NCBI GenBank assembly: GCA_020348445.1
Contig: CP070751.1
Span: forward strand, 343,772-407,771
DNA: 64,000 nucleotides
Source of the DNA: Thermoplasmata archaeon
GTDB lineage: Archaea; Thermoplasmatota; Thermoplasmata; GCA-020350865
Direction of reading: 5' to 3'
Part shown: positions 1-10,300 of the stretch, piece by piece
Layout: each line of letters opens with the position of its first letter
Position numbering within the stretch: position 1 is the stretch's first letter
Notes under the pieces: model-generated
The model's database searches: none
What the model was told of the DNA's origin: nothing
The model's input: only the letters and a program-made list of their open reading frames with translations
Made by a program: the position numbers and the translations under genes

Positions 1-405
1 AAGACCTACGACATGTGGAGCGACTTCAACGAAAAGATCGGAGGCCTCATGAACACAATGGGCACGGAATCAGGGTCGCACGTCACGGAAATCTATTCAG
101 CATGGGACAGCTTGTCAGAGAAGTTCGGTGAGACTATGACTGGATTTCTTGACGAGTACAATTACAACTACGATAATGTCTACAACACCTGGATTAGCGA
201 ATCCAGGGAGATCGGCAAGCGCTTTGGTGATGTCATGAAGACTTTTGGATCAGATTACGAGAATCTCTACAAGATATACTTCAACAGGACAACAACACTT
301 CAGAGAAACATGCTTATGTTTCCCTATATCGGTGTTTCAAGCCTTGCAGAAGAGGTCAAGGAACTGAGGAAGAAGATCGAGGACCTAGAAAAGAAATTAA
401 GCTAA
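1..405 (+). CDS. PhaE-like helical repeat protein (5' truncated by window edge)
   Basis: The frame is open from base 1 (Lys-Thr-Tyr-Asp before the first Met at 13), so the true start lies outside the window. The visible protein is built of about 30-residue helical repeats, each with a Tyr-x-x-Trp core (YDMWSDF, YSAWDSL, YNTWISE) and ending in Glu/Gly/Asp-rich linkers. The last about 25 residues form a coiled coil (EEVKELRKKIEDLEKKL). The same repeat makes up the next gene. In class III PHA synthases PhaE is the helical partner that activates PhaC, and PhaE or phasin-like proteins sit on the granule surface. The location directly before phaE and phaC supports that role. Which of the two copies is the true PhaE, and whether this one is a phasin, cannot be settled from sequence alone. 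Confidence 0.6.
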   Translation, partial: KTYDMWSDFNEKIGGLMNTMGTESGSHVTEIYSAWDSLSEKFGETMTGFLDEYNYNYDNVYNTWISESREIGKRFGDVMKTFGSDYENLYKIYFNRTTTLQRNMLMFPYIGVSSLAEEVKELRKKIEDLEKKLS

Positions 406-447
406 ACTCGACTGAAAAAGACCATTTATCTCAATCGGTTGAGCATC

Positions 448-456
448 GATATAAAA
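448..456 (+). promoter_or_regulatory. Probable TATA box for the phaE-phaC-crotonase cluster
   Basis: An AT-rich GATATAAAA element lies in the 140-base gap between the two PhaE-like genes, about 100 bases before the next start codon. It would give the second copy its own promoter. A purine-rich BRE-like stretch is not obvious, so this is an assignment by position and composition. Confidence 0.4.
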
Positions 457-553
457 TGAGCTTAAGCCTTAAATCGATTTCATTCAAAAACATGGAATAA
501 ATGGGGATAATAGGTCTGTTGAAAAAAAGGTGAATAAATAAAAGGTGAGTAAA

Positions 554-1378
554 ATGGTAAAAAGCAAAAAGAAAGGGAGTTCAAAGAAGCACTCAGATGT
601 CTATGATAACTGGATCGACTATTCAAGAGATATTAGCGAGAGGATCAACGAATTTACCAACGAGAGTGCTGGTGAATACAAGGAACTCTATTCACTTTGG
701 AGTGATTATGCCCAGAATATGTCGGATAAGATGGCAAAATTCACTCCAGAGGATGAGAGCGCATTCACAGACATACAGAATATGTGGAGAGATTACTCTG
801 AAGAGATGGGTGAGAGGTTCGTTGAGATACTAAAAAATGAGAAAGGGCCGTACAAGGAGCTTTATAAGATGTGGACGGACTATTCGGCGAAGATGGGCGA
901 GCAGCTTTCAGATCTTATGAGCGAAAGCCTGAAAGAGCAGCACGATCTGTACGAGCTTTGGATGGACTCGTTCGGCATCAAGGATAATGGAAACGAAGAT
1001 GACATCTCGGATATGTACAAAGATATTTACCAGTTCTGGCAGAATATGTGGGGAAGATCAAATGATATTATTCCTCCTTTTAACTATAGTGATATGAACC
1101 TGAACACAAATTACAAGGAACTTTCCGAGTTCTGGACAAATACGTATTCCAAAATGGTAAAGAACGTAATAAACAGCCCGGACTTTGCCAAGATGGATGG
1201 CAATATACTCAAGGCAAATCTAGAAGCCCTAAAAATAACTGATGAACTCATAAACCAATATCTTAGTGCAATGGGACTGCCTACAAAAAACAATCTGGAC
1301 GACATATATCAAAAACTTCACGATATGGACAGGAAAATCAGTGAGATTTCTCGGGCCATCAACTCAAAGAAGAAATGA
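554..1378 (+). CDS. phaE: Class III PHA synthase subunit PhaE-like protein
   Basis: A 274-residue, all-helical, highly charged protein with a lysine-rich N-terminus. It has at least four tandem repeats of about 30 residues with the core Y-x-x-W-x-D-Y-S/A-x-x-M (for example YKMWTDYSAKMGEQ), then an aromatic-rich central part and a C-terminal coiled coil near residues 240-270. PhaE proteins are poorly conserved; the assignment rests on the helical Trp/Tyr pattern, the C-terminal coiled coil and the position 50 bases upstream of phaC. The start at 554 is chosen because GGTGAG at 544-549 sits four bases before it; a GTG at 545 is also possible. The role inferred is to form the PhaEC complex on PHA granules. 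It is a paralogue of the truncated gene before it. Confidence 0.65.
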   Translation: MVKSKKKGSSKKHSDVYDNWIDYSRDISERINEFTNESAGEYKELYSLWSDYAQNMSDKMAKFTPEDESAFTDIQNMWRDYSEEMGERFVEILKNEKGPYKELYKMWTDYSAKMGEQLSDLMSESLKEQHDLYELWMDSFGIKDNGNEDDISDMYKDIYQFWQNMWGRSNDIIPPFNYSDMNLNTNYKELSEFWTNTYSKMVKNVINSPDFAKMDGNILKANLEALKITDELINQYLSAMGLPTKNNLDDIYQKLHDMDRKISEISRAINSKKK

Positions 1379-1428
1379 TTTTCAGATGGGATGACACAAA
1401 AGATCCCATCAATGTCTTGGTGATTTGA

Positions 1429-2580
1429 ATGGTTCCTAATCCAAAAGAAAGCGATAAATCTTCTGCACAAGAATACAGTGATTTAGAGAGAAGGATAGTG
1501 AAGGCATCCCAGCTTCTTATGAATCCTCCAGAAGTTGATGTGGGAACTGCACCCAATGAAATTGTCTACCAGGACGGCAAGATGAGACTTCTTCACTATC
1601 TTCCTGTTGTGGATGAACCTCATCCCGTACCTCTTCTCATTATCTATGCCCTAATAAATAAACCCTATATACTTGATCTTCAACCCAATAAGAGCGTAAT
1701 TAGGAAGCTATTGTCTGCAGGTTTCGATGTTTACATGATAGATTGGGGCACCCCAACTGACGTTGACAGGTATCTTAATCTGGATGACTATGTGAACTGG
1801 TATATAGACGATGTTGTGGATTTTATTAGAATGCGTCATGATTTGGATTCCATAACGGTTTTCGGCTACTGTATGGGGGGGACTTTATCTGTCATGTATA
1901 CGGGAATTCATCCTGAAAAGGTCAGAAACTTCATACTCATGGCAGCACCTTTAGATTTCGAGGCTGACCAGGGTCTTCTGAAAAAATGGTCTAGACCTGA
2001 ATATTTTGATGCCGATGAACTCGTAGAAACAGTAGGTAATGTTCCTGGAGAGTTTCTGAATTTCGGTTTTTTACTTTTGGATCCTGTAAACAATCTCTAT
2101 TCCAAGTATTTGAAATTCATAGACAAGGTGGATGATGAGAAGTTCGTTTCTATGTTCTTCAGAATGGAGAAGTGGATAAACGACGGAATCCCTCTGGCGG
2201 GTGAAGCGTACAGGGAGTTCATCAAGAAATGCTATCAGCAGAATCTCCTTGTTAAAAACAGGTTCACCATAAATGGGCATAAGGTAAAGCTGGATAATAT
2301 AAGAATGCCGCTTCTTTCCATCGTGGCTGAGTACGATCATCTCGTGCCCAAGGAGTCAAGCATGTCGTTTAACGATCTTGTGCCAAGCAGGGATAAGAAG
2401 ATGATAATGTTTCCCACAGGCCATATCGGCCTTTCAGTAAGCTCTGCAACCCATGCCAAGATGTGGCCTGGGGTCATAGAGTGGTTGGCAAAAAGATCTT
2501 ACATAAAAGAGCCTAAGGCCAAGACCACAAAAACCAAAAATAAAACAAAAAAGAAGACCAAGAAAAAGGGCAAAAAGTAA
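1429..2580 (+). CDS. phaC: Class III poly(3-hydroxyalkanoate) synthase catalytic subunit PhaC
   Basis: An alpha/beta-hydrolase of 383 residues that polymerises (R)-3-hydroxyacyl-CoA into polyester. The lipase-like box GYCMGG places the nucleophile at Cys148; Asp303 (in AEYDHLVP) and His332 (in GHIGLS) complete the triad, at almost the same positions as in the Allochromatium class III enzyme. The DWGTP-TDVDRYLNLDDYV block is typical of PhaC. The last about 20 residues are almost entirely Lys and Thr, an extension that could bind the granule, nucleic acid or an acidic partner. A GGTGAT ribosome site lies just before the ATG. The gene follows phaE and precedes a crotonase, forming a PHA operon. 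Confidence 0.92.
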   Translation: MVPNPKESDKSSAQEYSDLERRIVKASQLLMNPPEVDVGTAPNEIVYQDGKMRLLHYLPVVDEPHPVPLLIIYALINKPYILDLQPNKSVIRKLLSAGFDVYMIDWGTPTDVDRYLNLDDYVNWYIDDVVDFIRMRHDLDSITVFGYCMGGTLSVMYTGIHPEKVRNFILMAAPLDFEADQGLLKKWSRPEYFDADELVETVGNVPGEFLNFGFLLLDPVNNLYSKYLKFIDKVDDEKFVSMFFRMEKWINDGIPLAGEAYREFIKKCYQQNLLVKNRFTINGHKVKLDNIRMPLLSIVAEYDHLVPKESSMSFNDLVPSRDKKMIMFPTGHIGLSVSSATHAKMWPGVIEWLAKRSYIKEPKAKTTKTKNKTKKKTKKKGKK

Positions 2581-2616
2581 TTAACGAGCCCCTCATTATC
2601 CCTTGGTGGAATTCCT

Positions 2617-3405
2617 ATGGAAGAAAGCCCTGAGAATCTTTTAATTGATATTGAGGGTGGAATTTGTACCATAACATTGAACAGACCCAAGAATCTGAAC
2701 GTGTTCAATGAAAAAACTTTAGATGAATTTTACAATGTTTTAGAGGATGTCAGCAAGAATGCTGCCGTGAAGGTGGTGGTCTTACTTTCAGCATGCGAGA
2801 AGGCCTTCACAGCCGGGGCCGACATCAAGGAGATGGTGGATAAGGATTCTGACGGCGGAAGAAAATTTGCCCAGCGGGGTCACAGGATCGCGAGAAAGTT
2901 GGAAACTATGCCCCAGCCCGTGATAATAGGTGTGCATGGATACGTGTTGGGCGGAGGGGTAGAATTCTCATGTGCCTGTGACATAAGAATTGCCGCAGAG
3001 GGCTCCATATTCTCCCAACCTGAGATAGACATAGGTGTTATCCCTGGGTGGGGTGGAACGCAGCGCCTTTCGAGGATCGTGGGAATTGCAAAGGCCAAGG
3101 AGATGATTTACACAGGCAAAAGAGTGGATGCAAACGAGGCAAAGGACATAGGATTGGTAAATCATGTTGTACCAAAAGAGAAGCTCCAGGAGGCTGTTAT
3201 GACCATGGCAAAGACCATTGCCAGCAAGGGGAAGCTCGCGCTCTTCGATGCCAAGAAATCCATCAACCAGCTCTATGAATCCTTTATCGAGGAAGGCCTG
3301 AAGTACGAGATCGACAGATGGAGCGAGCTCTTTGAAACCCATGATCAGAAGGAGGGCATGAAGGCGTTTTTGGAGGGGAGGTCGCCTGAATACAAGGATG
3401 AATAA
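2617..3405 (+). CDS. Enoyl-CoA hydratase/isomerase family protein (crotonase)
   Basis: A 262-residue crotonase-fold protein of normal length. The oxyanion-hole segment AFTAGADIKEM (63-73) and the GGGVEF segment are present, and both catalytic glutamates of enoyl-CoA hydratase are conserved: Glu116 in GGGVEFSCACD and Glu136 in QPEIDIG, followed by the family signature GWGGTQRL. It should hydrate trans-2-enoyl-CoA to the (S)-3-hydroxyacyl-CoA. PHA synthase needs the (R) isomer, so this enzyme would feed PhaC only with a reductase or epimerase encoded elsewhere, or it serves beta-oxidation of monomers. It starts 36 bases after phaC with GGTGGA before the ATG and is probably cotranscribed. Confidence 0.88.
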   Translation: MEESPENLLIDIEGGICTITLNRPKNLNVFNEKTLDEFYNVLEDVSKNAAVKVVVLLSACEKAFTAGADIKEMVDKDSDGGRKFAQRGHRIARKLETMPQPVIIGVHGYVLGGGVEFSCACDIRIAAEGSIFSQPEIDIGVIPGWGGTQRLSRIVGIAKAKEMIYTGKRVDANEAKDIGLVNHVVPKEKLQEAVMTMAKTIASKGKLALFDAKKSINQLYESFIEEGLKYEIDRWSELFETHDQKEGMKAFLEGRSPEYKDE

Positions 3406-3524
3406 ACTATTTTGGGAATGAATTCTAGGCTATTTTTTGTGAAAAGTAATTTGGGATAATCCCCCGATTTTCAGCAACTTATCAAAACCAGTAGTCCTTA
3501 TCTGGGCAGATATTATTTACAAAA

Positions 3525-3534
3525 TTTATATAAA
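3525..3534 (+). promoter_or_regulatory. Probable TATA box for the CARDB surface protein
   Basis: TTTATATAAA lies 46 bases before the GTG start of the 1170-residue surface protein, in a 174-base gap. The distance leaves a leader of about 20 bases that would contain the GGAGAGGG ribosome site. Confidence 0.55.
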
Positions 3535-3579
3535 CAAGCATCTAAATGATTTCCTGACAGTTTTCATGGAGAGGGTACT

Positions 3580-6500
3580 GTGAAACAAGGCTTTATAAGG
3601 AAAATAGAGGGAATCCTTGTTCTTGTATGGGTGCTAATTTGCACGGCCTTTTCGGGAATGTTAATTATAACAGAAAATGCTGAGGCACCACCTCCGCCTC
3701 AAAATCTTATAATCGGCGATGATACTCCAGATGAAATACTGCTTATTGATAATACAGTGTATCATCATTACGGGAATGTTTACGTTTATAATCAAGGAGA
3801 AATCCAGGTAATAAATGGCGGCGAATTTAGAGTATACGGGAACATCTGGATGTCAAATGACAGTAAGATCGTTGTCAATAACAGTATTTTCGGTTTTCTG
3901 TCTGTGACAAAATGGCAGTTTTCTATTAATCTATTCAATGTTTCAGAGCTACAAGTCAAAGATTCGCAAATTTACTCGAACCTATTCCCGAATCTAATAA
4001 ATCCCAACGACAACAGTAAAATCTCATTCAACAATGTCACATTCACAGACTGGTTCAGCTGCAAAATGGCTGATAACTCAACTGTTGATCTGAGAGATTC
4101 ATACGGCCCCAAGAACTGGATCTCGGAATTCTTCTTCATGGATTATGCTACAGGCAATTTCTCCAATCTCGACGGTATTATAAACGTTTTCACTGTATTT
4201 CATGATGGGTCGATAATCGACTATTCCCCCCTTTGGAACGAATATGTTTTTCATTTTGAATTTCCAGCCGATGTTCCATTCTCATCGGGAGTCTATTATT
4301 CATTTGTAATAGATGACTGCCATATTTATGGAAACAGTCCGTTACTTGAAAAGGGATGTGATGTCACAGTCAGAAATTGTATTACCAGTGTAATAATTAG
4401 GCCAACAAACGACGATTCCCTCAATATCTCGGGATTGGTGGCAAATACATACCAATCTGACTGGAATGCCCCACTTTCTGATCGCCAGTTTCGGGCTGTA
4501 AACAGCATTCTAAGAAATTGGCATCTGCACATATTTGATTATTCTTCTGTAAATCTGGTCAATAGCATATTTTCTGAGATATTATGCATATACTGGAACT
4601 GTTCACTTTACATGAGAAACACTATATATAAGGGAGATGCTGGACCATTTTGGGTTTTCGGAGAATCAACAGTTTATGCACAAGAGTGCGTTTTCTTTGC
4701 AGAGGATCCCTGGGGCCTCAATCCCGTGGTATATGTTAAGGACTATGGAACCCTGTGCCTCTATAATTGTTATGTTTACCCTGATTTTACATTGGAAGAT
4801 CTAGCAACTGTCTATCTTTTAAATAGTGAGACATTTCGCGAGCCTTTACTTCTAGACGCCTCTGTTTTATGGGTTGCTAAGATCAACTCACCACCAACTG
4901 GTCTTTCCAATGATTCTGTTCCTATTTTGGGTTCAGCCTATATCGATGGGGCTCCCTATGCCACCACCTCATTTGGCTCATATCAATTTTCCTATGCAGG
5001 CCCACCTTCCTATGATGTCTATACAACAATAGGTCCCGAGCGAACCGAACCTGTAAAAGAAGGTGTTCTGGAATACTGGAACACATCGATGATCCCTCCT
5101 GCAATCTATTATCTTAGAATGGACATGAAGGACAGCGATCTCACAGACAATGTCACCGTGTACTGGGTGATAAATATTCAAAGAAGTGATGTTTTACACT
5201 ACCCTCCTTCTGAACCTCAGACTCTCGCAGCAATTGAAAGCAATGGAAAAATAGAACTTAATTGGGATCCCCCCTCGGATAATGGAAATGCCAGCATATC
5301 AAATTATACTATCTATAGGGGACTTTCCATGGGGGACCTTTCTCCTATTGCAGAAATCGGGAATCTTACACAATTTATTGATGAGAATGTAACACCTAGA
5401 ACCACATATTTCTACAAGGTGTCTGCCACAAACAAAATGGGAGAGGGACCACTTTCGGATTTGGAGATAATCTCGGTAAATCCCCTTGTGGATTTATTAC
5501 TTGGACCAGCCGATATTTCATTTTCAGATTCAACTCCAATTGAAGGTCAAAGGATTACCATATACGGTAATATCCAGGCCCAAAATCTTGCTCAGACCGA
5601 GATGGTTTGGGTGGAGCTTGTTATAGATGGTATACCCGTGGATGTCAAGCCAGTGACGATATCAGCCTCTACAGCACAGATTCAGTTCAACTGGACGGCA
5701 GAGGAAGGGAATCATGACATCACAATGAATGTGGATATTGTAAATACAGTTACTGAATCTAATGAAACCAACAACACCGCGTCAGAACAAATAACTGTTC
5801 TACCAAAGCAACTTCCTGACCTTAGCATTTCAGAGGAGGATATGGTGCTTTCAAAAGAAACACTCAACAAAAGCGAAATCCTCAGTGTATCTGCAACAAT
5901 TTATGCACTCAATCTTACTGAAGATGTTTCACCCATAATTGAGCTTCTTGTGGATGGCAATCCTGTTGATTATATTTCGTCTTCCTTATCAGAAGGCTCA
6001 ACTTATGTACAATTTAACTGGACTGCATCCGAAGGTACACATGACATTTCAATAGAAATAGATTCCACATCATCAATTGAAGAGTCAGATGAGACTAATA
6101 ATGTTGCATCCAGGCAGGTTGAGGTTCTATCTGAACCACAAATAGATTTGTTTATTTCAGAGGATGATATTTCACTTTCAAAAGAAACGCTCAATGAAAA
6201 TGATATGGTGACAGTGACGGCAACGGTTCACGCCCTCAACCTAACCGATAGTCAGTCTGTGATAGTTGAGTTTCTAATCGATGGAACTACTTTAGAGTAT
6301 AAATCAGTCGTACTAAATGGAAATTCAAAGAATCTACAGTTCAATTGGACTACATCCAAAGGAGAGCATGATTTAACTATCGTCATTTATTCGGCAGAGG
6401 TCATTGTGGAATCAAATGAAACAAACAACATTGCCATAAAACATGTTAATGTAAATCAAAGTCCTATTTTAGATTTAAAAATCGAATCAAGTGATATCAC

Positions 6501-7092
6501 ATTCTCAAATGAGACACCCACCGAGGGTGATGTTGTAACAATATTTGCCACAATTTCCGCGATTAACCTCACAGAAAATGTAACTGCAATTGTTGAGTTG
6601 ATTGTGGATGATGTTTCTAAAGCATATTCATATGTTCTGATTTCCTCAGAGACTGCAAATATACAGTTTAATTGGAGTTGCGAAAAGGGGGATAGGACCA
6701 TAGCGATTTCAGTGGATTCAATTGATGCTTTTTTAGAACAAGACGAGACTAACAACCTGGCATCGAAGAATATAGTCGTAGCAGAGCAATCCCAGGAGCC
6801 CACGACAACTACCAAAGAGGAAAAACAGGATGAATTTTCATCTTTTTATATCATATTGGCTATTGCCATGATCCTTATAGGAATAATAATAGGCTTAATT
6901 GTGGGTAGGAACATCTCCAAGAAAAAAGGGGATGATGTGGGAGAGGAAGAGGATACTAAGGGCATAACAGATCAGGCTCAATCCCTAGAAGAGATTCCTG
7001 AAAAGGATTTTGAAGATGATGCAGAGAAAGAGCCTGAAGGGGATGTTTTGGAGGGTAGGCCCCTAGATATCAAGGATGATGATATTTTTTAG
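3580..7092 (+). CDS. Membrane-anchored surface protein with beta-helix-like, FnIII and four CARDB domains
   Basis: A 1170-residue exported protein. Residues 1-35 form a signal peptide (KIEG then a hydrophobic core, ending near AEA). Residues about 45-440 are repetitive, Asn- and aromatic-rich, and resemble a right-handed beta-helix. A fibronectin type III domain spans about 540-632 (YKVSATNKMGEG). Four CARDB-like adhesion modules follow at about 637-740, 746-851, 855-958 and 963-1065, each starting with a D-L-x-I/L-x-x-x-D-I/M pattern and ending with SNETNN or SDETNN. One transmembrane helix (about 1086-1110) and a Glu/Asp-rich cytoplasmic tail of about 60 residues end the protein. Many N-x-S/T sequons suggest N-glycosylation. 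GTG start with GGAGAGGG upstream. The ligand is unknown; the build suggests an adhesion or envelope protein. Confidence 0.75.
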   Translation: MKQGFIRKIEGILVLVWVLICTAFSGMLIITENAEAPPPPQNLIIGDDTPDEILLIDNTVYHHYGNVYVYNQGEIQVINGGEFRVYGNIWMSNDSKIVVNNSIFGFLSVTKWQFSINLFNVSELQVKDSQIYSNLFPNLINPNDNSKISFNNVTFTDWFSCKMADNSTVDLRDSYGPKNWISEFFFMDYATGNFSNLDGIINVFTVFHDGSIIDYSPLWNEYVFHFEFPADVPFSSGVYYSFVIDDCHIYGNSPLLEKGCDVTVRNCITSVIIRPTNDDSLNISGLVANTYQSDWNAPLSDRQFRAVNSILRNWHLHIFDYSSVNLVNSIFSEILCIYWNCSLYMRNTIYKGDAGPFWVFGESTVYAQECVFFAEDPWGLNPVVYVKDYGTLCLYNCYVYPDFTLEDLATVYLLNSETFREPLLLDASVLWVAKINSPPTGLSNDSVPILGSAYIDGAPYATTSFGSYQFSYAGPPSYDVYTTIGPERTEPVKEGVLEYWNTSMIPPAIYYLRMDMKDSDLTDNVTVYWVINIQRSDVLHYPPSEPQTLAAIESNGKIELNWDPPSDNGNASISNYTIYRGLSMGDLSPIAEIGNLTQFIDENVTPRTTYFYKVSATNKMGEGPLSDLEIISVNPLVDLLLGPADISFSDSTPIEGQRITIYGNIQAQNLAQTEMVWVELVIDGIPVDVKPVTISASTAQIQFNWTAEEGNHDITMNVDIVNTVTESNETNNTASEQITVLPKQLPDLSISEEDMVLSKETLNKSEILSVSATIYALNLTEDVSPIIELLVDGNPVDYISSSLSEGSTYVQFNWTASEGTHDISIEIDSTSSIEESDETNNVASRQVEVLSEPQIDLFISEDDISLSKETLNENDMVTVTATVHALNLTDSQSVIVEFLIDGTTLEYKSVVLNGNSKNLQFNWTTSKGEHDLTIVIYSAEVIVESNETNNIAIKHVNVNQSPILDLKIESSDITFSNETPTEGDVVTIFATISAINLTENVTAIVELIVDDVSKAYSYVLISSETANIQFNWSCEKGDRTIAISVDSIDAFLEQDETNNLASKNIVVAEQSQEPTTTTKEEKQDEFSSFYIILAIAMILIGIIIGLIVGRNISKKKGDDVGEEEDTKGITDQAQSLEEIPEKDFEDDAEKEPEGDVLEGRPLDIKDDDIF

Positions 7093-7256
7093 ATAAATTG
7101 GACATGACTTTCGATTTCTTGAATGTGAATTGTGATAGGGATTTTTCCGAGTAGGCCTTTCTTCTTTATCATTTATTGCGCACATATAAATGGAGGATAA
7201 ATCCCAAATAAAAGCAAATTGACTGGGTATTATTTAATATCAACAAAATTTCCGCT

Positions 7257-7270
7257 AAAATTATATATAT
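7257..7270 (+). promoter_or_regulatory. Probable TATA box for the 2780-aa surface protein
   Basis: AAAATTATATATAT in a 249-base gap, about 75 bases before the ATG at 7342. The predicted leader contains a second purine run (GAGGAGGTGG near 7307-7316) and a clear GGAGG at 7331-7335, six bases before the start. Confidence 0.5.
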
Positions 7271-7341
7271 GGATAATGATATGAGCCTGAAAGCCTATTT
7301 ACCTCTGAGGAGGTGGTTGGGCAAATTTATGGAGGATTATA

Positions 7342-10300
7342 ATGATGAAAAACGATAATAGAAATTCTGGGCTAGGATTACATATGTTCTCGGTTTTGGT
7401 GATCCTCGTCATGGTTTTTAACGTCACAATCGTGATGATGACTTTCATGGGTGATAATGTAAGTGCAGTGGATATTTACGAACCTGATAATTCATCTGGG
7501 CAGGCAAGTTCCATCCCCACGGATGGTACGGTACAAAGTCACGATTTCGACCCTGCAGGAGATGAGGACTGGATGGTATTCTCTGCCACGGTCGATATGA
7601 TGTACACAATTGAGACCTTTAATCTCGGTGATGCAGATACAGTTATGTATTTATACGATACAGATGGCGTTACAGAGTTGGGTTTTGATGATGACGGAGG
7701 AGATGAGTTATGGGCTTCAAAGATTGAATGGATTGCACCAAGAAGTGATAACTTCTACATTATGGTGTATGAATATGATGGATATGGAGGTTCCACTTAC
7801 ACCTATGACATCAACGTAATAGAATCCACACCACCCGTTGGTGACACTTATGAGCCCGATGGCACTCAGGCAGAGGCGAGCACCATCACAACTGATGGAA
7901 CGATGCAGAACCACACCTTCCACATAGATGACGATGTAGACTGGATTATCTTCAGTGCGACAGACGGTACGACATACACAATCGAGACCCATAACCTAAT
8001 TGATGCAGACACATTCATTGTATTGGTAGATTCGAATGGCATAACTTCTTTGGCCATGGACGACAACAGCGGGGTGGGTTTAGCCTCGAAGATCGAATGG
8101 ACTTTCTCCAGAGACGATAATTACTACGTTGTGGTCGTTGAGAACTACGGTAACAGCGGCCCCACCTATTCCTATGATATCAATATAATTATATCAGGTG
8201 TGTCGCAAGGAGATGCCTACGAGCCTGATAACACCCCTGGTGAGGCAAGCACCATCACAGTGGATGGAACCAAACAGAACCATACTTTTCATATTCCTGG
8301 GGATGAAGACTGGGTACGTTTTTCAGCCACAAGTGGGAACCTTTACACCATAGAAACCCACAATCTAAATCACACGGACACCGTAATATACCTCTATGAT
8401 ACAGATGGAGTAACGATATTAGAATTAGATGACGATGCCGGAGAGGAATTAGCCTCGAAGATCCAATGGATCGCCACAAATACCGCTAATTTCTATGTCA
8501 GAATCATGGACATTAATGGAGAGGGTAATGAGAACTACTCCTATGAATTCAATATAACAGAAACCATACCACCACCAGGGGATGCTTATGAGCCAGACAA
8601 TATCTATACCGATTCCAGTTCTATCCCAACAGATGGAACCAACCAAAGCCACACATTCCATATCCAAGGTGATGAAGACTGGATCACATTTTCTGCCCAG
8701 GCAGGCAACATCTACATAATTGCGACCCACAATCTCACAGATGCAGATACCGTAATATACCTGTACGACACCGACGGTGTGACTGTATTGGAGGCAGACG
8801 ACGATGGGGGAGCGGGATTTGCCTCTGAAATACAATGGTTGGCCCCCAGATCCGATGATTTCTATATCCGGGTTGTCGAATACTCTGATAAGGGCGGCCT
8901 GACCTTTTCCTATGATATCAATGTCACAGAAACGATTCCACCGTCAGGGGATACCTATGAGCCTGACGACACAGCAGGTGAAGCCAGTTTGCTTACAACA
9001 GATGGAACAGTCCAGAGCCACACGTTTCACGTACCGGGAGACGAGGATTGGATAGTGTTTAGTATCACACCGGGAACGATATATACCATAGAAACTTCCG
9101 ATCTCGGCCCATCCTGCGATACGAGAATATATCTTTATACCAGTGATGGAACCACATTAATTGAATTTGACGATGACTCAGGATCTGATTTGGCATCCAG
9201 GATCATCTGGAACTCATCTGGCTATCCTGCAGGCAATTACTATATCAGTGTTCTTGAATTTCAGGAGGGCTTCGGCGACGATTACTCATATAATATAAGT
9301 ATCGTGGAGGGTGCACTCAAAACTTACGAGTTTGGAATTATCATCACGCCTTCTTGGCAGTCAACAAGCGTTGGTAGCCAAGTTCAATTCAATATAGAGG
9401 TTTACAACGACGGTCCTATCACCGATTCCTTTGAGCTTGATGTCATGGGATTTGATCCCAAGTGGATGGAACTGTCCAAGGATCATGTTACCCTGGTTCC
9501 TGGGGAGGAAGAGGATATCACTTTAACAATCGATGTTCCTGTCACGGCAAATCCAGGAAGCTACGATTTCAAGGTAGAGATCTATTCTGTCCACAATAAC
9601 TTCTCAAAATCTGCGTCTGTAACTCTGGATGTGTCCATGGATCCCATCATCACCAATCTGTATCCGCGGAATGGGACGGTGACAGGTTCTCAAGATATTC
9701 TGTTTTCCTGGAGCACGACTATCGAAAGCTCCACCCAGGTTTTCTTGAAGAAGGCAAGCGACAGCACCTATACCCAATATGTTGGTCAAAAGGGAACATC
9801 ACACTCCCTTACCGTTACAGGGCTGGACAGAAATACATGGTACGATTTCTATGTCGTAAGCACATCTGATTATGGCTCATCCACAAGTGCGGTAAGAAGC
9901 TTCCTTATCACGAATGCTATCGTTTTCTCCGAAAGAAGCTATGATTTTACAGTTGAGAGGGATTACAATCAACTGAGAACTATTTCTGTTGTGAACACAG
10001 ACTCGATTCCGTATAAGCTGCTTGTGACAGTGGAGAATCCCGATGATGATCTCATTGCAGGATTCGTGGGCAATGGCTCCCAGGACAAGATAGTCACCCT
10101 AGATCCTGGAGAGTCCATGGACCTGACCCTGGCCATTCATGCCCAAGACACGCTTTCCCTTGATTATCAACTTGTTGTGAATTTGAGCAGCATTCCCACA
10201 AATGGATCCGATGAAATAGTCTATGACTTTGCCAATGTAAATGTGCATATCGCCCATGTCGATGCCAATTTCACAGTGACTGAGATCTTAATATATCCCT

